Below are positions 33,199-43,729 of a stretch of 64,000 nucleotides of DNA, piece by piece. Under the pieces are notes generated by a model. The model made no database searches, was not told the origin of the DNA, and worked only from the letters and a program-made list of their open reading frames with translations. Position 1 is the first letter of the stretch. The number at the start of each line of letters is the position of its first letter. The translations under genes were made by a program, and so were the position numbers. Origin of the DNA: Tenrec ecaudatus (taxonomy: Eukaryota > Chordata > Mammalia > Afrosoricida > Tenrecidae); assembly GCF_050624435.1 (NCBI RefSeq), contig NC_134536.1, forward strand, positions 128,224,758 to 128,288,757, in the 5' to 3' direction.

Positions 33199-35330
33199 CC
33201 GTACATAAAAATATTTTAAATGTGCTGAAAACTGGGATTTGGCTTATACATGGGTCAGTGGTACCCCAGTGAGGTGTAACATCTCGCTGCCCACCCCCAC
33301 CTCCGAGGTAATGGGGCAAGCGTCCGTTATCTTATGGGTGATTGCCGTTCCTCCGCTGTTCATTCAAAGCCCAGCTGACACTGCAGGACTTTGAATGTTT
33401 GTTTACTCACATCTAACCAATCAGAGCAGTCCTATGACATGGATGGCTCCAATTCGCAGAAGCAGCTGAACTGGTAAGGATATGTCTGTGGCTGCGCTCC
33501 GTCTCTCCCCTCTGGTCTCTATGTTAATTCACATCCTGCATCCCCGGCTGCATGGACTTCCCCCCTCCTCCTGGCTAACATGTCATGGGGGTGGGGGTGG
33601 CGCATTTCCATGAAAGTTCTTTTTCAAAGTCTTGTTTTTTTATCCTATTAGAAATGGATACTCTTGAACCCAAACAAAAAACGCCGGTCATATGAGGCTG
33701 GTTTCAAAATGAAGGTTGTGTCAAGAGCAGAAGAGAGCAATAACAGTATTGCAAGTAGGGAATTCTGTGTTGATGTAAAGCAAGTGAGGGAGTGGCGGAA
33801 AATGAAGGATGACTTGGAACAGATTCCAAAAGCTAAAAAAGCTCGTCGTGGTTTAACGTCTTTTTATGGGGCTCTAGAGAGTGAATTGCATAAATGGGTT
33901 ATGGAGTGTCGTCAAAATGGTTATTGTGTAACACGCATGGGAATCCGCATATGTGCTCTACAAATGGCTAAGGATGACAAATATAAAGCACCAGGCATTG
34001 AAAAATTTGCTGCATCAGCAGGATGATGTACCCACTTCATGAATAGGTTTGGCCTACTATGTTTGAGACAAAGAACAAAGATTTCCCAGAAATTGCCACA
34101 AGACCTTGAAGAAAAACTTATGTCATTCTAGTCATTTATTATAAAACAAAGAAGGATTTATAATTATGACCTGGCAGATATTGGAAATATGGATGAAACT
34201 GCCATGATTTTTTATTTTCCAAGCAACAGAAGTGTGGCAAGTTTAGGAGAAAAGAACATTTTTCTCAAAACCACGGGAAAGAAAAAAAAACACTTTACAG
34301 TTGTTCTATCATGCTTGGCTAATGGAACTAAGCTGTGTCCTGTCATTATTTTTAAAAGAAAGACCTTGCCTGAAAAGATCAATTTCCCACCAAGAATTAC
34401 TGGGAGTGCACATGTTAAAGGCTGGATGGATGAAGACGGAACCAAAAAATGGCTGGAAGAAATTTGGAACCGACGACCAGGAGCAGCCTTAAAGAAAAAG
34501 CCATCGTTACTTGTTTGGGATATGTTCAGAGCCCACCTATCGGATGACATAAAAACATGGGCAAAATCTAGTAAAGTTACTTTAGCCGTTATTCCAGGTG
34601 GGCTTACATCTGTACTGCACCCTCTGGATGTATCTTTAAATAAACCTTTTAAAGTCCGTGTGCAAAGGATGTCATCTGGTCAAGCCCAACTAACAAAAGG
34701 AGGAAATCTCATGAAGCCTAACATAGAGTTAATAGCAAAGTGGATTCGAGATGCATGGGAAGACATTCCAGAAGACATGGTGCGACGTGCCTTCCAGAAA
34801 TGTAGTATTAGTAATGCTATGGATGGCAGTGAAGACTGCGCTTTGTATGAAAATGACAGCAGTGATGGTGATGACGGCGATCTCAGTGAGGACAGCATCT
34901 ATGATGAAGTTCTGCATTGGGATACGGATGATGATGAGGAATCCACTTTTGAAGGATTTTATCTCTTTACATTTTAGCTTGGTTGCTGGTTGAGCTCAGG
35001 GAATAGCCCCCTTAAGGTATCATTATTGATACCTTATTGTTTTTGTTGAACCTATTTTCCACTTACTGTGCTGGTTGACTAATGTTAAGTGACTTGTTGT
35101 CCTTTTATTTATGTTTTTTATTTAAAATAAATATTTAAATACATTACCCCACTGATGCCTCAATTTTTAGTAATTGTATTTTCATTTGTTTTCATTATTG
35201 AAACTCACCAATAGCTTCTGCATTTTCCACTCTAGGCTTATACTCAAGTCAATCAGTTTTTCTGGTTTCCCAGGTAATAATTAGGTGCCTCGGCTTATAC
35301 TCGGGTCGGCTTATATTAAAGTATATATGG
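33199..35330 (+). mobile_element. pogo/Tigger-like DNA transposon nested in SPIN
   Basis: 2,132 bp between TA dinucleotides (33197-33198 and 35331-35332), the TSD expected for this superfamily. Removing it restores SPIN wording 'gaaaacacatatttctaatgg'. Its ends are related inverted repeats, CCGTACATAAAA and (reverse strand) CCATATATACTT, and the 3' subterminal part contains 'cggcttatactcgggtcggc'. It encodes one transposase-like frame (33654-34977) and has an AATAAA at about 35126 near its 3' end. Clean boundaries and a long frame suggest a comparatively young element. Confidence 0.88.
33654..34977 (+). pseudogene. pogo/Tigger-like transposase, broken by one shift and two stops
   Basis: A frame of about 440 codons. 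The first ATG in context is at 33654, but it runs out of frame after an A-run (about 33674-33679) and the main frame follows one base out of phase. N-terminus: a basic 'KKRRSYEAGFKMKVV' helix-turn-helix like the Brinker/pogo DNA-binding domain, then a CENPB-like region ('LESELHKWVMECRQNGY'). Catalytic DDE domain: first Asp in 'MDETAM', second in 'LLVWDMFRAH', third in 'LHPLDVSLNKPF', 35 residues after the second. The C-terminus is strongly acidic. In-frame stops are TGA at 34024-34026 and TAG at about 34132. All three acidic residues are intact. A living enzyme would cut and paste the element at TA sites. Closest host relatives by architecture are POGK-type proteins. Confidence 0.88.
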
Positions 35331-36060
35331 TATTTCTAATGGTCTTAGGAACCAAGAAGCCACTCCTCTATCCATCTCCAGGTGGGTCTGCCCACTTGCA
35401 GATGTGCTGATCTGTTGAAAAAGAAGCTATCTCAACCTTCACACTGACATTGACTTTTTACACACACTGTCGAAAAAATGCAGCAATGTGGTTTATGACT
35501 GTTACCCATGCTACACCGTGCTTCAAGACAAAATTTTATTTATTTGTCATTAGAAATAAATCTTTCACAATATATAATTACATATTGCTTTTGTGATTCA
35601 TCACTATGCTTTAATTATGTTCAATTTGTAACAATGAAAATACATCCTGCATATCAGATATTGACATGACGATTCATAACAGTAGCAAAATGACAGTGAT
35701 GAAGTAGCAATGAAAACAATTTTATGGTTGGGTGGGGGGGTCACCACCACATGAGGAACTGTATGAAAGGATTGCGGCCTTAGGAAGGTTGAGAACCACT
35801 AGTCTAGAGTCTTTAAAACTTGAAGTTGAATGATTGGTCATCTAGCAGGGAAGTAAATAAACCCACATGGAAGAAGCACACCAGCCTGTGTGATCATGAG
35901 GTGTCGACAGGATCAGGTATCAGGTATCAAAAGATCCTAAACAAACAATTATATAAATGTGAATGAGTAAAGGGGTTGGAGTGGAGACCCAAAGCCCATC
36001 TGTAGACTGTTGGATACCCCACCCCACCCCAGAAGGATTCTGAGAGGGATGATTCAACCA

Positions 36061-36782
36061 AGGACTTAGAAGAAAACTCTCTAACAACCCAAGACACGCA
36101 GGTGATGCAGCCTTGCTTGCTGGAAGCGAAGAGGCCTGACTGACTGCTGAAGATCAGGGTCTATAACCTTGAAGGTGGATTGCACCTCAGCGAAAGGAAA
36201 CCAAAGGCAGCTTCGTGATCCTTGGGAAACGGGCAGGGTTGGTCAAGGATTGTGTCTTCTTTGGACCCGCAGTCACTGCCCGGAAAAGCCATCCAAAGAT
36301 CAAATGACCAGATGGGGCACATCTATTGCAAAAGAATTCTTTAAAGTGGGAACAGAACAAAGATGCCCTGTTGAGAACAAACAAGCCATGGTATTTGCCA
36401 TCATCGCCTGGTATTCATGGTCAAGCCGGCCAATGAATATGGAAGGTCAATGAAGAATGCATGTGTTTGAATCATGGCGCTGGCAGAGACCCGTGTCTGT
36501 TTTACAGACCGCTAGAAGGATGAACAAGTCTACCTTGGAAGAAGTGAAACCGGTATGCTCCTTAGAAGCCAGGATGATGTGGAGAGCTGGACTCCCTTAT
36601 TTTGAGCATGTTGTCAGTCAGACCAGGCCCTGAGGGAGGACACCGTGTCTGGCACATTGGAGGGTCGGCAAGAAGGAGGAATCCTCACTGAGATGGATTG
36701 ACCCCGTGGCTGCTGTCGGGTTGATGAGGATGACACAGGACCAGGGAGCCGTTTGCACCTGGTCTTTCGGACTCTGCACCCC
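36061..36782 (+). pseudogene. RTE RT palm-to-3'-end remnant
   Basis: Begins at the catalytic box: codons at 36098-36106 read Ala-Gly-Asp where RTE has Ala-Asp-Asp. Then 'ggattgcacctcagcgaaagg', 'gcaaaagaattctttaaagtg', 'aatcatggcgctggcagag', 'tctaccttggaagaagtg' and 'tgagatggattgaccccgtgg' follow the RTE 3' end in order. The frame is broken in several places. Confidence 0.8.
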
Positions 36783-37518
36783 TTCACGATAATAATAGCA
36801 AGTATGAATCCAAACTGATTCAAAAGGGATCCCTAAAAAATCATGTATCCTTGTAATCCCTCCTGATACCTTACCTGCCTTGGACCTAAATATGGCTCTT
36901 TTTTTTTTTTAAAGGAGGAAATGTAAGACTACAATGGATTTGGAGGTTTTAGGGATGAACTGGTTCATTTCAGACATGTGACGAATGTCGCGTGAACGTT
37001 CGTTACACATAAATACCCAAATGGGAAGCTGTCGTTTCTCCACGCAGCCTCGGTCTGAAGGGGCCACTCCATCTCGCCAACCTGAAGACTCCCACGCTCT
37101 GATGGACACCACCATCAGGCGCTCATCCTGCCTTGAGGAAAGCGTGCCTTTTCAATGTCCTCGGCATTTAGGCATCCAGAAGGGTAAAGGAACGAGATCA
37201 GGGCTGGAGGGTGGATGGAGGGAGGGTTCCCAACAAATTCTCCTGGGGCAGCCCTCCCTCCCCTCAAAGAATGGGCAGGTGCTCGGCTGTAATGGAATAC
37301 ATTCCTCCGTGCAGGTTTCTGGACCTCTTCCTCATGAGTAGGGTTTGCTTAAAACTTGTTCCTAAGGAGTCTCCTTGGTCACCTTGTGTCTTTGAGAAAC
37401 TCTATCACAATCACTCCTTCAGCATCCCTGAAACCAGTCACGACAACCCTCGGAGTTGACCTCTGCTTCTGCTCACAGACCCCACAGGTCCACTCAGAGT
37501 CCACTATTTTGATCAGGC
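36783..37518. other. unclassified DNA with a purine tract
   Basis: A T-run (36899-36910) is followed by a purine tract 'aaaggaggaaa' and 'tgtaagac' at 36920. This could be the edge of an old LTR, but no opposite end was found. The rest is not recognised. Confidence 0.3.
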
Positions 37519-37990
37519 TTTTTTTTTTTAATCATTTTATTGAGGGCTCTTACAGCTCTTTTTACATTCCATACATCATTTGCCTCAAGCTTATTTGTAC
37601 ATCTGTTGCCATCATCCTTTTCTAAACATTTGCTGTTTGAGCCCTTGGTATCAGCTCCTCTTTTGTCCCTCCCCCACGCCCTCGTGAGCCCTTGATACAT
37701 TATAAATTATTATTGTTGTCATATCTTACACTGACCGCTGTCTCCCTTCACCCATGTTTCTGTTGTTCGTACTCCTGGAGGGGGGTTTACACGTCAATCA
37801 TTGAAATTGGTTCCCTCTTCCCCCATCCCCACTGCACCTTCCCCTACCCTCCTGTTACCCCATTTCTGCTCCCAAGGGGTTTATCTGACTTGATTCTGTG
37901 TGCCATGAGCTGTTCACTGTACCCGTGTACGTGCTCCGGTCTAGCCAGAACTGAGAGGCAGGGCTGGGGTCGTGATGGTGTGGGGTGAGG
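37519..37990 (-). mobile_element. LINE-1 3'UTR insertion
   Basis: 'aatcattttattgagggctc' at the left is the reversed LINE-1 tail with an A-run. 'cttgagccctt'-type and 'gttttcc'-type wording follows to about 37990. 5'-truncated, and no clean TSD found. Confidence 0.8.
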
Positions 37991-38024
37991 TTTGGGCTTT
38001 CTTCCAAGGTGGCCTAACAAAACT

Positions 38025-38075
38025 ACCTGGGGTGTCTGAGTCAGGACCGAGTGGACCGCACCTAACAACAATAAA
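38025..38075 (+). repeat. AfroSINE/RTE tail fragment
   Basis: 'tgagtcaggaccgagtgg' and 'gcacctaacaacaataaaac' match the shared tail. Confidence 0.5.
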
Positions 38076-38529
38076 ACTAAGGCAAGCGTATTGTTGAGAG
38101 AGCTTGCCCGCAGCCCCTGCCGATCGCAGAGACGTGTGCAAACACACGCAGGACGTGTGCAAACATGCGCGGCGCAGGGTGAGCCTGTGCTTGCATGAAC
38201 TGGAGCCTTATACCAACCCACTTTGACTTCCCCTTGTACTGATGATGATGATGAGGGCCTAAACTAATTGGACCCTCGCAATGGTCATTGCATGCTCATT
38301 CCCCAGATGAAGACGCGAAGACTCAGACAAGGCGGCTCCCACAACGCCACGCCGCGACCGTCAGCAAGCAGCATTTCTGTCTCAAAGGGAGGGGTGGACT
38401 CTTCACCTTAAGCCATGGACGTTCACACACTTGACGGCAAGTATTTCCAGAGCCTCTGCTTTGTACTTTAAAGTTTAGACTATAAATCAACTCCACCTGC
38501 GGCAGGAAGTGGCTTGGATCTCCCCCAAA
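38076..38529. other. noncoding DNA
   Basis: Contains a short (GAT)n run at 38239-38252 and a weak MIR-like patch near 38290-38350. Nothing firm. Confidence 0.3.
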
Positions 38530-38534
38530 GATGG

Positions 38535-39032
38535 TGTGCTAGTTATCGAATTGTCAATTTGAGAGGATTAAGAGTGAAGGGGAAGAGTCGAGTCTGTGAA
38601 TTGTATCATAGCCAATGAGGCTTCTGTGTGGGCATGGTCTTCTCTTGAGAATCCTGGGAAATCTGGGATTTTTCTCCTTGGAGGTGGGAGACTGTCTGCT
38701 CACACCCTGGGAGACAGAGCAGCTGACAAGACACATGGACCCACCCTGACGCAGGGACCCCTGCCAGCGCTGAGATGTTTCCAATGACACTGGATCCAAA
38801 GACTTTTTACCCACTGGCCTATGATCTTCTACATTCTGCATCATTGTATGTGTTTCATGAGTCTGAAGAGGACTTTATAGATTGGTATCGGACATAGTAT
38901 CAGATTTATGGATTTGGACTGGACTGGACTGGGATGTTTCTCAATGTTCAATTGCTCTTGTATATAAACCTCTTTCTTATACACATGTGAGTGTCTATAG
39001 ATTTGTTTCTCTAGTCGACCCAGACTAACACA
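38535..39032 (+). repeat. solo LTR with 5-bp TSD
   Basis: 498 bp beginning 'tgtgctagttatc' and ending 'gactaacaca' (TG..CA), flanked by GATGG at 38530-38534 and 39033-39037. It carries 'gggaaatctgggatttttc', 'atgtttccaatgacactgg' and 'tttgtttctctagtcgacc', shared with 23785-24299 and 50134-50831. No internal retroviral genes, so it is a solo LTR. The 5-bp TSD and TG/CA ends support an LTR element; I cannot name the family. Confidence 0.8.
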
Positions 39033-39037
39033 GATGG

Positions 39038-41690
39038 ACATGCAGATAAAGAGTGGAAGGCGCACAGCAGGGGTGAGGGAAGTGGTCTGCGAGCCGGGCC
39101 CTGAGGGAGGGTAGGATCTGGACACCTGGAGCCAGGATAGGGCATTCCAGGCCAAGGGAGCAGATGACACAGAGGCAGAGATGGGAGGGGCCTAGGCTGC
39201 AACCCAACGGAAAGGTTGCAAACTGGCACCTGGACCACATCCGGCCCTCAGACGTGTTCCATCTGGCCCACCTGTGCTGACCTGCACAGGGCCTTGGAAG
39301 AAGGCGCACCCCGTCTCCACAGCCCCAAGGTAAACAATGCGGTGGGGCTGGGGGCGGGCTTTGAAATCTTAAATTCCAGAAAGGCAACAACCATTGAGAA
39401 GCTAAGGCGCACTGCCCCCGCCCCCAGCCCCTTTGCGCCCAGTTACCTGTCTGACCCCTGCAGGCGTTCAGGTTGGAGAAGCTGGACAAGAGCCGGGGGC
39501 CCCAAGGGGAACTGCGTGTGGCTAACCCTGGGAAGGTGCCTTGAGGTCTGAGCACCAGGGCCTTCCACACTGGCCTGCAGAATGTGGGCTTTATGCTGGC
39601 ACTGGGTCTGTAATTACAGGCTCTCCACTACCAGCAGTCGGGAAAGGTGGGGAGTGGGGCTGTGCGTGCGTGTGCGTGCGGGAGTGCATGCGCTCCAGTA
39701 TGTGTGTGGGCCACACAGGCGTGCGTGCATGCACGCACACCTCGATGGACACACAAACACACACGCACACACGGGGCTAGGGACATAACTCACTGTCAAC
39801 TGAACTCAAGAAAAATGTTTACACATATCTGGCCCCCAGGCTCCAGTCCTGCTCCTATCCCTGCCGCCCAGATGGCATCTGTCCCAGAGGTGGCCACACC
39901 AGTCCTCCTTTTTCTTAATCCAGAAGGGAGTCCCAGAACCTAGAGGTGCCCCTGGACCCAGGAGCACCGCCCCCCCCCCCTCCGAGTGCCAAACTAGCTG
40001 GCTTCACTGGATTTGGGCTGGAATTTCCCTCTGGGTGGGCAGGGCTGGTCAGGTGAGCCTTGGCCTAAAGAGCTGGGGGCGGGCCAAGTGGAAAAATTTG
40101 GTCTGTGCCAGCCCCTCTTACTGGTGACTCAGGCCCACAGTGGCGGTGAGTCTGGGGAGGGGATGAGACAGGAACCCACAGAGAAATTTTTCCTCATCTC
40201 TCAGGCGCTACTCCTGCCTGGCTCCCCTCCCCCACTGCACCCACACCCTGTTGACAGGAGTGAGCTCAGCCCCTGTCGCCCCACAGCCTTGTGGCCCAGG
40301 GCAAGGGGGCAGTCCTTCAGAAGTTGGGCCTTCCCGGGGGTTGGGGGGGCCACCAGAAATTGTCCCTGAGGAAGGCCATCTGGGATGGGCAGTAGTGTTG
40401 CCAGGTTTAACGGAGAAACATATAGGCCCCCCATTAGCTTGGACAATATTTAAGACATATGTGTACTGAAGAACTGTGGTTGGCTCTCTCACCTTTAGGC
40501 TGAGACCCAGAGTTGGGGTCATCCTATGCGTTATCTGTCAACTCGATGTGGAAGGTAGGAGTGAGGATCACAAACTCCCAAGGCACCCTGCCCATACCGA
40601 CCTGCCTCTGCCCCCCATGGTGACCTTTATCCACCCAGTGACCATGGGAGGGGGGGTTGGAGGACAGTATGGACAGGGTACTCGGATAAGAGGCTTGCAT
40701 AAGCCTCATCCCAGACTTCCCCTGCATCCACCCGATTGCCCCTCTGCTGGGTCCTCCGACATCACCTTCGATGCAGGGCCTTCCTTCCCCTGACCTCCGG
40801 AGTCCCCAAGCTCTGGGCTCACCAGGCTCACCCTCTTCTTCAGGGCTAGTCCTTGGAGGCCACAATCCCCATGCCAGAAGGGCAGCCAGGAAGAATGTGT
40901 GGGAGAATTATCTGGAATAGATTGTCGCAGTCTGTAAACCCTGACATGCACACACACACCTGCGCTCGCACTCACCTCTACCCCACCCCTCCCACAGCAG
41001 CATCCAGCTTCAAGTTAGAGTCTTATCAGGACGCAGGGGGTCTTACTCTCCAGGGGTGGATACACCCCACCCCACCCCCTAACTTCGGCCTCCTCTAAGT
41101 TTCTCTTCGTCTTCTCCGCCCCCAGGCCTGGTTGAAATGCTGCTGCTTCTCACCCTCTCCTTCCTGACCCCACCTCCCTCCCTCCATCCCCAGACACACC
41201 TGTCTGTGGCTTATCATGTTCTCCCTCACTGTAGATCCAAGCCCAGGCCAGGGGCTTCCCTCCAGGGAATGGGACCTCAGTCAGCCATCCCTTCGCTCGC
41301 CCGACGGGCACAGCTCACAGGCAGGCCAGCAAAGGCCATGCCTCACTGTGCCTCGTCCCTGGGAGGCACCCGACAGGGCCTTCCCCTGGCAACAAGGCAG
41401 GGAGCACAGCAGGCAGACAAGGGGCTTATGAGGTTGTTCAGGGCAGAGGGGCCCCTGGCAGCCACTGGGCCTCAGGTGTGGCGGGGGCTTCCCTTCCTCA
41501 TTCTCAGGGTTAAATCGGACCTCGATTTGTCCCAAGCAGAAGGGGCTGGCTCTGACTGGAAGCTGCCTGAGGGCAGGGCCCATTGGCTGGCTGCTGCCTT
41601 CTTAATTGATCTCTGGACGGGGAGGTGTTTGGACTCTGATCAGTTGAGAATTGTCTTTGGACAGCAGTGCCCTCAGGCCTTGTGGGTGAG
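39038..41690. other. unique GC-rich noncoding DNA
   Basis: 2.65 kb with an alternating GT/CA region (39661-39775), a C-run (39970-39980) and several CT-rich stretches. Open frames are GC-bias artefacts as far as I can see. No repeat family recognised. Confidence 0.4.
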
Positions 41691-41749
41691 GATAGGTAGG
41701 TGTTTGTTTGTTTTTCACCTTAGTCTTCAGGGGACACTTTTTTTTTCAA

Positions 41750-42045
41750 TCATTTTATTGGGGGTTCATACAACTCTCATAACAATCTATATATACATCC
41801 ATGTATCGAGCACATTTGTACATTTGTTGCCATCATCATTCCCAAAACATTTGTTTTCTACTTGAGCCCTTGGTATCAGCTCCTCATTTTTTTAAAACAT
41901 TTTATTAGGGGCTCATACAACTCCTATCAAAATCCATACACACATGAATTGTGTAAAGCACATTTGTACATTCATTGAACCTCATCATTCTCAAAATATT
42001 TGCTCTCCACCCAAGCCCCTGGCATCAGGTCCTCATTTTTCCCCT
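41750..42045 (-). repeat. duplicated LINE-1 3'-terminal module
   Basis: Two successive 3'-end modules, about 41750-41888 and 41891-42045. Each starts on the plus strand with a 'cattttatt(g/a)ggggg' block and runs to 'tatcagctcctcattt' or 'catcaggtcctcattt'. They are similar but not identical, as if two tail subtypes were joined. Confidence 0.75.
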
Positions 42046-43729
42046 CCCTCATGAACCCTTGATAATTTATATATTATTGTTTTGTCATATCTTGCTCTGT
42101 CCCACATTTCCCTTCCCCTTTTCTGTTGTATGTCCCCAGGGAGGAGGTCACATGTAGTCCCCCCTTTCCAATCCACCCTCCCTATTCCCTCCCAGTATCG
42201 CCACTCACAACACTGGTCCTGAGGGGATCATCCACCCTGGACTCCCTGTGTTTCCAGTTCTTATCTGTACAAGTGTGCATCCTCTGATCTAGTCAGACTT
42301 GCAAGGTAGGATTCGGATCATGACAGTAGGAGGGGGGGAGGAAGCATTTAGAAACTAGAGGAAAGTTGTAATTTTCATTGTTGCTACATCGTACCCTGAC
42401 TGGCTCGTCTCCTCCCCAAGACTCTTCTGTAAGGGGATGTCTAGTGGCTTACAAATGGGCTTTGGGACTTCACTCTGCACTCCCCGGCTCATTCGCTATG
42501 GTAAGATTTTTTTGTTCTGATGATGCCTGATACCTGATCCCTTGACACCTTTTGATCGCACAGGCTGCTGTGCTTCTTCCATGTGGGCTTTGTTGCTTCT
42601 GAGCTAGATGGCCGCTTGTTTACCTTCAAGCCTTTAAGACCCCAGACGCTATATCTTTTGATAGTCTGGCACCATCAGCTTTCTTCCCCACATTTGTTTA
42701 TGCACCCATTTGTCTTCAGCAGTCGTATCAGGGAGGTGAGCACACATGATTTGATTTTTTTGTTCTTTGATGCCTGATCCAATTGTTCATCCAGCCTATC
42801 TTATTTAGACAGACCTGCGGAGATAATAACATGCACAAAAACAAGACAGAGCACAACCAAGTAACAATATACAACAAAACAATGACAAAAACAAAACAAG
42901 AAAGAAAAGCTTGTTGTTAGTTCAAGAATTGTTTGTTGGCTTTTAGGAGTGTTTTCCAGTCCAGTCTGTTGGAGCACCACGCCCTGACCCCAAAGTACAC
43001 CTTCAGCATTCCCTGAGGACCTCGCCGCTCCGTTCCCTTGCTATGCTGTTGTACCCCCTTAGTGTTTTGCCTCGGTGTTGCGGGATCAGATTGGATGCAA
43101 TTCTCTCACTGTGTCTCCGGTGTCCCCTGTAGGGCTATGGGTCAGTGAGGGGCGTCATGTCTCATAGTGGGGCCGGTCATATGGTCCTCTCTGTCGACTT
43201 GCTGCTCTAATTGGGAACATCGACCTCCTGGTCTGGTGGGCCATGATGTGCTCCACTCTCTCCTCATCCCCCTTCATCTGCTCCCGTGTGCTCCGATCAG
43301 ATGTCCCTCTTCCTGAGCTGTAGATTCAGTGCCATCCTTTGAAATAAATTCTTCTGAGGGGAGGGGCAGGTGTCCACTTAGTAGTTGGGCTTGGGGAAGT
43401 CCCCCTAGGCCTCTCCACAGGTTCCCTACTCCATGCCGGCATGTTGCAGTCACATCTTAGAGCATCGAGTTGAAGTCTGGTCCCTCTTTTTCTGTGGAGG
43501 CACAAACAATACCCTCACCTTGGGTGGGTTAGTGCCCTGTGCCCCCTCTACCCTTTTCCTTTTCATTATTTTTTTTTCCTTTCCCCACCTCACTTTTAGT
43601 TGTCTACCATGTGTATCCTTGTATTTGGTCTGGTCCCTGCCATACTTGGTCCTCACCCCAGGAATATTTGTATACCGTAGTTTTTTCCCTATGCCCAATT
43701 TGCCTTAAAAAAAAAAAAAACTTACCTCA

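Larger units (their letters stand above)
33111..35801 (+). mobile_element. SPIN hAT transposon interrupted by a Tigger-like element
   Basis: 5' end 'cagcggttctcaccttgtgg' at 33111 and 3' end 'ggttgagaaccacta' at 35801 form the SPIN inverted repeat. A perfect 8-bp duplication GTCTAGAG lies at 33103-33110 and 35802-35809, the length expected for hAT elements. SPIN sequence itself is 33111-33198 and 35333-35801, together about 557 bp, and no hAT transposase is seen, so this is a non-autonomous SPIN. The middle (33199-35330) is a separate pogo-type transposon. Confidence 0.95.
33046..36060 (+). repeat. LINE-1 3'UTR fragment split by SPIN
   Basis: Left piece (33046-33110) 'ggttgaagaaagctgagggtgcc' and 'caaaagatatagtgtctag'; right piece (35802-36060) 'ggtcatctagcagggaag' and 'agaagcacaccagcctgtgtg'. 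Joined across SPIN they give the same continuous 3'UTR wording seen at 9000-9110 (minus) and 59150-59350. The fragment has no poly(A) end here, so it may reflect rearrangement rather than simple insertion. Confidence 0.75.
30186..36782 (+). mobile_element. RTE LINE, near full length, interrupted by nested insertions
   Basis: RTE pieces in collinear order: endonuclease (30190-30925), linker (31465-32110), RT start (32796-33045), and from the palm box to the 3' end (36061-36782). The gaps are filled by a LINE-1 tail, an unclassified insertion, and a LINE-1 fragment that contains SPIN and Tigger. Some RTE sequence between the RT start and the palm box is missing, so at least one interruption came with a deletion. 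The 3' end lacks a clear (AAC)n tail. It is a separate element from its head-to-head neighbour, because both carry the RT and 3' region. Confidence 0.85.

Noticed and set aside
41137-41865. 242-codon plus-strand open frame.
   Set aside because: It runs from unique GC-rich DNA into the antisense LINE-1 tail at 41745. No domain, and its last part is just reversed repeat sequence.
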